A DNA stretch of 64,000 nt, taken from NCBI RefSeq assembly GCF_035978755.1, contig NZ_CP108414.1:2480001-2544000 (forward strand), given 5' to 3'. The notes beneath the pieces were generated by a model. The model worked only from the letters and a program-made list of their open reading frames with translations. It ran no database searches and was not told the origin of the DNA. This document shows, piece after piece, positions 58,161 through 64,000 of the stretch. The position numbers and the translations under genes are program-made. This DNA is from Streptomyces sp. NBC_01298 (GTDB lineage Bacteria > Actinomycetota > Actinomycetes > Streptomycetales > Streptomycetaceae). The stretch's first letter is position 1; each line of letters starts with the position of its first letter.

Positions 58161-60086
58161 CTAGGCGGTGTGCACTTCCAGGGCGGTCCGTACCGCGGAT
58201 TCCAGGGCTCCCTCGATCCATGCGGGCTTGATGGACGTGTGGCACCCGGCGAAGTGCAGGCTTCCCTCGGCCTTGCGGACGTCGGGGAAGAGCTCGGTGT
58301 GCTGGCCGGGCAGCAGGACGGAGGCCTCTCCGTAGGCGTACGGGTCGCGCATCCAGGACTGGGTGCGGCCGACACCGGTGTAGAACACCTCGACGCGCTG
58401 TCCGAACACCTCCTGGACCCCCGCGAGGGCGCGCGGGTAGCGCTCCTCGTCGTCCAGCGAGTCCCACTTCAGGGCGTCGTCCGACCAGCTGTAGGAGGCG
58501 AGGATCACGCCGCCGGCGCTGCCTTCCACGGGGTGGGAGGGCTGGAACATGAAGCGGTTGGGGTTGTCGGTGGCCGAACCGCCGCCGATGACTCCGGCCG
58601 CCTCGGGCTGGTCGCGGCTGACCACGCGGCTGGCGGCGTAGTGCGCGCGCTGGCCGGCGGAGATGTGGCCCGCGCGGACGGAGGAGTGGGCGCCCAGCAG
58701 CGATCCGTCCACCGGGGTCTGCCCGGTCTGGTACTTCCGGTACAGGCCGGGCCGCACGGCCTCCAGCTCGCGCTTCCAGTCGGCCTCGTCGAACTCCCAC
58801 CAGCGGCGGCTGAATTCGAGCAGCACCTTGGTGGCGGCGTCGTAGTGCAGCTCGGTGACCGCGCGCCGCTTGCCGTAGGAGAGCGCGGGGGTGATGGGGA
58901 TGTGGCGCAGTCCGGAGAAGGGGACGGTGATGATGGCGGTGTCGCCGGTGAAGGTCTCCCGCCGCACGGGGCTGCCGCCGCGGCCCTCGGACACGGTCTC
59001 GACGGTGACCTCGCCCTCGCCGTGGGTGATGCGGGTGGCGCGCCGGTCGAGCCGTACGAGGTCCTTGACCCGGGCGTACATCGCGTCGGCCAAGGTGGCG
59101 GTGCCGCCGGGCAGTTCGTAGAAGGCGGTGTCGGGGCTGATCAGCGAGGCGCCGATGAAGCTGTGCACGAAGGCGAGGTGCAGGCGGGAGGTGAGGTTCT
59201 CGACGGTTCCGATCAGGTCGATGGTCCGCACGTCGAGCTTGGCCTCCTCCGTCAGGAAGCGGTACATCGACATGTGGCCGTAGCGCTGGATGACGCGCGC
59301 CCAGCCCTCGACGAGTTCCTTGTCCTTCTTGCCCTCGATCTCGCGGCGCACGGGGGCGAAGGCGTCGCGGACGATCCGCGAGGCGGGCACGGACTCGTAC
59401 GCCCGCGGCACGCCGAAGGAACGATTGACCGTCTGCGGGGCGCGCGCGTAGTCGGCGCGGCGGACCCGGATGCCGTTGACGTGGATCCAGGTGCGGTACG
59501 CGGGGCGGCCGGCCCCGTCCACGTCGACCAGGTGGAAGCGCCGGCGCTTGAGGCCGAGGCTGTCCATCAGCCCGGTGACCAGCGGGTGGCTGTCCGGGAT
59601 GCGCATCGCGCCGGCCTCGGCGTACTGCTTGGGGTCCGCGAAGGGCTGCGCGGCGTTCTCGTGGCCGCCGGTGCGGAAGGTCTTGATCCGGCCGCCCACC
59701 CGGTTGCCGTTGGCCTCGATCACGGTGACCTCGTGCCCGGCCTCGCGCAGGAGGTGCGCGGCGGTGAGGCCGGCCGGTCCGGCGCCGATGACCAGCACCT
59801 TCTTCCCGGGACGGCGGGAGCGCGGCAGGCCGCTCTTGAGGAGGATGTCGGCGTAGCGCGGTACGAGCGGCTGGTCCTCGTCGTCGCGGACGAGAACGGC
59901 CCGCGCGATCGTCATGCAGGCACCCCAGTCGGCGACCGCGGCTCCGGGTACCGCCTGCGAGGTCTCGGCGGAGGTGACGGCCACCGTCAGCCCGCCCGCC
60001 GCGGCGACGGCGGCCGCGCCGGCGATGACGGTACGGCGGGAGGGGCGGCGGGAGGTTGCGGAGTTGGCATCGGGGTCCATGATCAT
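58161..60086 (-). CDS. Tat-exported flavin monoamine/L-amino-acid oxidase
   Basis: 641 residues, ATG 60086 (ATG 60080 possible). Twin-arginine signal: [23 protein letters not shown] site [30 protein letters not shown] near residue 98, [11 protein letters not shown], and the C-terminal FAD motif [21 protein letters not shown]. Length and layout resemble Streptomyces L-glutamate oxidase and other secreted L-amino-acid oxidases, which release ammonia and H2O2 outside the cell. Substrate not deducible. Monocistronic. Confidence 0.87.
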   Translation of the reverse strand: MIMDPDANSATSRRPSRRTVIAGAAAVAAAGGLTVAVTSAETSQAVPGAAVADWGACMTIARAVLVRDDEDQPLVPRYADILLKSGLPRSRRPGKKVLVIGAGPAGLTAAHLLREAGHEVTVIEANGNRVGGRIKTFRTGGHENAAQPFADPKQYAEAGAMRIPDSHPLVTGLMDSLGLKRRRFHLVDVDGAGRPAYRTWIHVNGIRVRRADYARAPQTVNRSFGVPRAYESVPASRIVRDAFAPVRREIEGKKDKELVEGWARVIQRYGHMSMYRFLTEEAKLDVRTIDLIGTVENLTSRLHLAFVHSFIGASLISPDTAFYELPGGTATLADAMYARVKDLVRLDRRATRITHGEGEVTVETVSEGRGGSPVRRETFTGDTAIITVPFSGLRHIPITPALSYGKRRAVTELHYDAATKVLLEFSRRWWEFDEADWKRELEAVRPGLYRKYQTGQTPVDGSLLGAHSSVRAGHISAGQRAHYAASRVVSRDQPEAAGVIGGGSATDNPNRFMFQPSHPVEGSAGGVILASYSWSDDALKWDSLDDEERYPRALAGVQEVFGQRVEVFYTGVGRTQSWMRDPYAYGEASVLLPGQHTELFPDVRKAEGSLHFAGCHTSIKPAWIEGALESAVRTALEVHTA

Positions 60087-60264
60087 GACCCAACCTTCGC
60101 CGTCCGGCCGGCCCCGACCGGCCAGAAAGGACCCGCGCGGGCAAGGACCACCCGGACGTGCGTCGCGCGCCCGGCGTGCTGACGAACTGGGTTTCGCATG
60201 CCCGGCCTTGCGGGCCGTTGAGCGAGCCCGGCGACCGGGCTCGCGCCGCGCCCGTACCGCGCCC

Positions 60265-61515
60265 TCAGCGCACGGGCGGGACAGGCTCGGGCGGAACGGG
60301 CACGGCGGCGGTCAGCACGGCGCCCTCACCGGGCGACGACTCGATGGTCAGGGTCCCGCCGAGCTGGCGCATCCGGGCCCGCATCGCCGGAACGCCGTGT
60401 CCGCGCAGGCCGGACGGAGCGTCGGGGAGGGCCTCGGGGTCGAACCCCCGCCCGTTGTCCGCGACATCGAGGACGACCTGGTCGTCGAGCCGGGTGAGGG
60501 TGAGCCCGGCGGTGGTCGCACCGGAGTGCTCCCGTACGTTGGCCAGCGCCCCTTGGGCGATGCGGAGCAGCGCGGACTCCACGCGTTCGGGCAGCGGGGC
60601 GATCCGCCCGCCCGCGTCGATGTGGACGCGCACCGTCAGCCCGGCGCCGGACTCCCGTTCCGCGAGGGCGTGCAGTGCGGCGTCGAGTCCACCGCCGTGG
60701 GCGAGGTCGGCGGGGGCGAGGTCGTGCACGAAGCGGCGGGCCTCCGCGAGGTTGAGCTCCGCGATGGACACGGCGGCTCGGACGTGGCCACGGGCCTTGG
60801 CCTGGTCGGTGTCCCAGGTCCGCTCGGCGGCCTGGAGCAGCATCTGCTGGCTGGAGAGGCCCTGGGCGAGCGTGTCGTGGATCTCCATGGACAGCCGTTG
60901 GCGTTCGGCGAGGGTGCCCTCGCGGCGCTCGGTGGCGGCCAGTTCGCGGCGGGTGCGTACGAGGTCGTCGATGAGGGCGTGCTGGCGGGCCGCCTGCCGC
61001 TGCATGTGGAGGAAGACGGCCGTGCTGAGCGCGGCGACGGCGGCCGGCCCGATCACCAGGTCGAGGTTGAAGCGGGGGGCCAGGGTCAGCTGCGCGAAGA
61101 TCACGAGGAGCGTGAGGAACGCGACGAGGACGTACGCGGCGACGGGCGGCAGCGTGCGCAGCACGGAGTAGAAGAGAGGGACCGCGACCCACGCGAAGCT
61201 GGGCGCGAGCAGCACGAGGACGGCCCACACGGTGACGACCAGGCCCAGCCAGACCAGCCGAGAGGCGGCGGGCCGGGGCACGCGGCCGCGGGGCGGGGGC
61301 GTCCCGGCCGCCGTGGAGGGCCCGCCGAGCACGTAGAGGACGGCGAGCAGGACGGCGAGGGCGATCACCCAGGGGGCCCGGACCTCCTGGGTGTGCCGCT
61401 GGACGAACCGGATCATCGACGTGCCGATCAGCACGAAGAACGTGACGCGCATGACCAGCGGGAGCCGCTGGTCGTCCGGATCACCTGCGGAGGGGCCGCT
61501 GGAGTCGGGCCGCAC
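60265..61515 (-). CDS. NarL-type sensor histidine kinase without an adjacent response regulator
   Basis: 416 residues; GTG 61515 after AGGAGG. About six N-terminal helices (40-200), then HisKA_3 with [22 protein letters not shown] (phospho-His in EIHDT) and HATPase ([31 protein letters not shown]). Such kinases normally precede a LuxR-type regulator gene. Here the downstream gene is the oxidase, 178 bases away, so it is an orphan or the partner was lost. Confidence 0.87.
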   Translation of the reverse strand: MRPDSSGPSAGDPDDQRLPLVMRVTFFVLIGTSMIRFVQRHTQEVRAPWVIALAVLLAVLYVLGGPSTAAGTPPPRGRVPRPAASRLVWLGLVVTVWAVLVLLAPSFAWVAVPLFYSVLRTLPPVAAYVLVAFLTLLVIFAQLTLAPRFNLDLVIGPAAVAALSTAVFLHMQRQAARQHALIDDLVRTRRELAATERREGTLAERQRLSMEIHDTLAQGLSSQQMLLQAAERTWDTDQAKARGHVRAAVSIAELNLAEARRFVHDLAPADLAHGGGLDAALHALAERESGAGLTVRVHIDAGGRIAPLPERVESALLRIAQGALANVREHSGATTAGLTLTRLDDQVVLDVADNGRGFDPEALPDAPSGLRGHGVPAMRARMRQLGGTLTIESSPGEGAVLTAAVPVPPEPVPPVR

Positions 61516-61660
61516 GTGCGCCTCCTGGCATAGGGGTCCCCGAACCGGGCAAACCACCACATTGTCGCCGAGCAGGGCAGTGCCACGGGTACACCGATCG
61601 GATGACCCGCGTGTCACAAGGAGCCCGCCCTCGGGTCAGTGCCGGATCCCTGCCGGATCC

Positions 61661-61867
61661 TCACCCGCGGCTGACGCTCCAGAGGCCCGCGTGGCCCGGC
61701 CAGTCGTCCCGCTCGTCCTCACCGTCGACGACGAGTACGGACACCTTGGTGTCCGGGTTCCGGTATTCGAGGCAGTCGCCCTGTGTCGTGCGCACCAAGG
61801 CCCCCTCGGCCAGACCGGCGGCGGCCAGGGCGCCGGCCACCTCCGACCACGCCGTGTTCTTGACCAT
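61661..61867 (-). CDS. Small protein behind the RHS gene, immunity candidate 2
   Basis: 68 residues, ATG 61867, 10 bases after the preceding small gene's stop. Acidic, mixed alpha/beta: WSEVAGALAAAGLAEGALVRTTQGDCLEYRN, VSVLVVDGEDERDDWPGHAGLW. Not recognised. Its position in the RHS tail operon suggests an immunity or accessory function. Confidence 0.5.
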   Translation of the reverse strand: MVKNTAWSEVAGALAAAGLAEGALVRTTQGDCLEYRNPDTKVSVLVVDGEDERDDWPGHAGLWSVSRG

Positions 61868-61877
61868 CCACCAACTT

Positions 61878-62159
61878 TCAGCTCCGTTCCCGCACCGCCA
61901 AGGCTTCCTCAGCCCGCAGTGCACCCGCACCGGAACCGACGAGGCAGACCTTCCCGTGGTGCGATTCGTCCAGCACCTCCCGGGGATGCCCGTACCACTC
62001 GATCTCCGTGAGTTCGACGGTTCCGTCCGCCGGGGAGGGCAGCTGGTAGCGCATCCCGACGCGTGCGGATCCGTACAGGCTCCGTACCACGCAGACGGCC
62101 CGTGAGGTTTCTGCGCTCTCGACCGAGATGATGAGGAGCCGGTGGGCGTCAGCCGCCAT
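61878..62159 (-). CDS. Small protein overlapping the RHS toxin end, immunity candidate 1
   Basis: 93 residues from ATG 62159 (ATG 62165 also possible); the start overlaps the RHS stop by 11 bases, so translation is coupled. Mostly beta in appearance: RLLIISVESAETSRAVCVVRSLYG, RYQLPSPADGTVELTEIEWYG, KVCLVGSGAGALRAEEALAV. No family recognised. Immediate position after a polymorphic toxin tail is the classic place for the immunity gene. Confidence 0.6.
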   Translation of the reverse strand: MAADAHRLLIISVESAETSRAVCVVRSLYGSARVGMRYQLPSPADGTVELTEIEWYGHPREVLDESHHGKVCLVGSGAGALRAEEALAVRERS

Positions 62160-64000
62160 ACTCATGAGCCCTTCGAACGAATTCCGAGATCTGTTCCGGT
62201 GTCAGTTTAGGGACGTCGTATTCCAGCAGGGGGTCCATGTCCGCCTGGTTGATCCGACTGGGGACATGGACGCCCATATCCCTCAGGATGTCGCGGGCGG
62301 CCGCGGACGGAATCTCCGCCGACGCACGGGCCGTGACCTCCGCCGGGGACAGACCGACAGGCACCTCCGCCTCCCGCCGGATGTAGCCGTGGTAGGTCTC
62401 CACCCCGTCCAGGGAACTGCGCGGGACGACTTGGACGACGGCGTCGCCGAACTCCTGCGCCCGGGTCGCGAACACCGTGGCCACACCGGGATCTGTCGAC
62501 GTCGGCGTGATGGTCAGCTCCTGGACGCCCGGGCTTCCGTCGAATCCGCGTGTGGTGCCCCGGAACAGATGCTCGTCCTCGGGACACGGTGTCAGGCCCA
62601 GCGGGTCGGCCCAGGTGTGCGGGTTGTGGACGTAGGCCACGGGGTTGGCTGCCGGGGCGAGACCCAGCGGATCGGGCGAGAGATAGCGCGCCGTCTCCGG
62701 GTCGTAGGTCCGCAAGACGTTGTAGTGGAGGCCTGACTCGGGGTCGAAGTACTGCCCGGGGAACCGGAGCGGGGTGTACGCCGTCGCGTCCCGGTTCCAG
62801 GTGGTCGTACCCCACACGGTGGCCCGGGTGTGCCAGGCCACCTGCCCGCCCTCGTCGACCAGTTCGGTCGGAGTACCCACCAGGTCCGTGACGATCGAGA
62901 AGAACCGGGTGTCGATCTCGGACTGCGAGGAGCCCGTGGTGATGCGCTCCGTCTGGGTCAGCGGGTGCGCGCCCTGGTGGTTCCAGGTCAGCGTGACCGG
63001 GTGCGGCAGGTCGGGCGAGATCGTGGTCTGTTCGCACAGCACCGGGCCGTCCCAGGTGAACAGGGTCTCCTCCACCACCTCTCCGGACCCGGCGAGACGC
63101 TGTTTGGAGGTGCGACGCCCCAACGGGTCGTACCCGTATCGCCACGTCGTGCCGTCCGGCGTGATCACCGAGGTGAGCCGGTCCTCGCAGTCCCACGTGT
63201 ACCGCCAGGTGTCGGGCTTGCGGGAAAGGCGGGCCTTCTGCCGGAGGGTGACACGGCCCGCCGCGTCGTACTCGTAGCGAACCGATCCGGCGCGCTGGAT
63301 ACGGGTGCCCTCGTACACCCGGTCCCCCTGGGCCTCGCCGCCGGGGTGTGAGGCCGGCCATGAGGCCGAGGTCTGGTTGCCCGCCTCGTCGTAGGAGTAC
63401 CGCTCGGTCCAGTTCTCCGCGTCGACCGACGTGACGCGGGAAGCCGCATCGAGGGTGATGGCGCTGGGTCCGGTCAGGCTGTCGTCGATCTCCGTGAGAG
63501 CACCGTCCGCGCGGTAGGCGTAGCCGCGTCGCCGCAGGCCCCGGCCATCGTGGCCGATCAGCTGCTGCCCCGTGAGGCGGCCCACTTCGTCGAAGGTGCG
63601 GGAGAGCGAGGCTCCACCGCCCAGGGAACGTGACAGGGTCCGGCCGGCGGCATCACGTTCGAAGGTGACCGTTCGGCCCGCCGTGGTGAGGCGCGTCCGG
63701 CGCCCCGCCGCGTCGTACGTCCACTCGGTCCGCTCCCCCACGGGGGTGGTCCGCCCCGTCCGGCGCCCCACCTCGTCGTGGGTGAACGTCAGCGTGCGGC
63801 CGTCGACCGTCTCGGAGATCAGCCGTCCGGCCCGGTCCCGCAACCGTATGGCCTCAGCTTCCGGGCCGACGATCCGGGCGGGCTGGCCCGAAACGTCGTA
63901 CTCGTACGTCGTGACCGCTCCGGCGGCCTCCTTGCGGAGGACCTGGCCGAGTTCGTTGTACGCGTAGGTGATCCGTTCGCCGGTGGCCGTCGTGCGGGCC
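62149..64000 (-). CDS. RHS/YD-repeat protein with C-terminal toxin domain (5' end outside window)
   Basis: The frame is open from the right edge (no start in the window). YD repeats throughout: ITYAYNELGQVLRKEAAGAVTTYEYD, RLISETVDGRTLTFTHDEVGRRTGRT, WTYDAAGRRTRL. The RHS core ends with GQYFDPESGLHYNVLRTYDPETARYLSPDPLGL and DPLGLTPC. The last 145 residues (62149-62586) are a variable tail starting HLFRGTT, with GITPTSTDP-like TITPTSTDPGVATVFATRA. The FRGT and ST-S pattern hints at an ADP-ribosyltransferase-type toxin. Likely delivered to competitors. Confidence 0.87.
   Translation of the reverse strand, partial: ARTTATGERITYAYNELGQVLRKEAAGAVTTYEYDVSGQPARIVGPEAEAIRLRDRAGRLISETVDGRTLTFTHDEVGRRTGRTTPVGERTEWTYDAAGRRTRLTTAGRTVTFERDAAGRTLSRSLGGGASLSRTFDEVGRLTGQQLIGHDGRGLRRRGYAYRADGALTEIDDSLTGPSAITLDAASRVTSVDAENWTERYSYDEAGNQTSASWPASHPGGEAQGDRVYEGTRIQRAGSVRYEYDAAGRVTLRQKARLSRKPDTWRYTWDCEDRLTSVITPDGTTWRYGYDPLGRRTSKQRLAGSGEVVEETLFTWDGPVLCEQTTISPDLPHPVTLTWNHQGAHPLTQTERITTGSSQSEIDTRFFSIVTDLVGTPTELVDEGGQVAWHTRATVWGTTTWNRDATAYTPLRFPGQYFDPESGLHYNVLRTYDPETARYLSPDPLGLAPAANPVAYVHNPHTWADPLGLTPCPEDEHLFRGTTRGFDGSPGVQELTITPTSTDPGVATVFATRAQEFGDAVVQVVPRSSLDGVETYHGYIRREAEVPVGLSPAEVTARASAEIPSAAARDILRDMGVHVPSRINQADMDPLLEYDVPKLTPEQISEFVRRAHEYGG

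Overview
The window is chromosomal DNA of a Streptomyces or a very close relative. The evidence is a very high G+C content with G/C at almost every third codon position, frequent GTG/TTG starts, many GTGA/ATGA overlaps between genes, and a gene order typical of that genus. It also carries the genus marker genes sepH, cutRS and DUF3071/3093/3159/3710/4193 family members.

Left third (1-17.5 kb) is accessory. It opens with a histidine-rich, probably copper-related group: two paralogous membrane proteins flank a four-helix copper-storage protein, with two DUF6153-type proteins and a decayed DUF4396 piece nearby. A CmtR-type Cd/Pb sensor with a clear 38-bp operator palindrome then controls a cation diffusion facilitator and a coupled ICMT-like methyltransferase. 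A persulfide/sulfane-sulfur module follows (ArsR-rhodanese fusion diverging from an MBL-double-rhodanese protein plus an MFS carrier). After a truncated ynfA and a TetR/DUF2269 group comes a compact island at 11.6-17.4 kb: an XRE-ImmA/IrrE metallopeptidase regulator directly coupled to a protein with a tRNA-guanine-transglycosylase-like zinc signature, and two unrecognised genes. This island is the best candidate here for an undescribed system.

The middle (17.7-43.5 kb) is conserved core. From memory its order follows the Mycobacterium tuberculosis Rv2689c-Rv2701c block: RNA methyltransferase, KimA-like K+ permease, ceoB-ceoC TrkA/RCK proteins, DUF3159, OB-fold protein, DUF3710, dut, thioesterase, DUF3093, DUF4193, suhB. 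A kdpD-kdpE pair without kdpFABC lies inside the block, so four K+-related functions sit together. cutRS, ferrochelatase, an MFS carrier with an overlapping FAD sugar oxidase, sepH, a mercaptopyruvate sulfurtransferase and a VOC protein complete the core.

The right third (43.5-64 kb) is accessory again. It holds a serine/threonine kinase fused to a 14-TM MFS transporter, a DUF389 protein, an mgtC pseudogene, a NmtR-like Ni/Co sensor diverging from a His-tailed NreB-like exporter, and three consecutive secreted DUF11-repeat proteins (one with a LADSG/TM/basic tail). These are followed by a CASTOR/POLLUX-type channel, a Tat-exported L-amino-acid oxidase beside a response-regulator-less histidine kinase, and the 3' part of an RHS protein with a probable toxin tail followed by two small immunity candidates.

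No rRNA or tRNA gene, CRISPR array, transposase or integrase was recognised.
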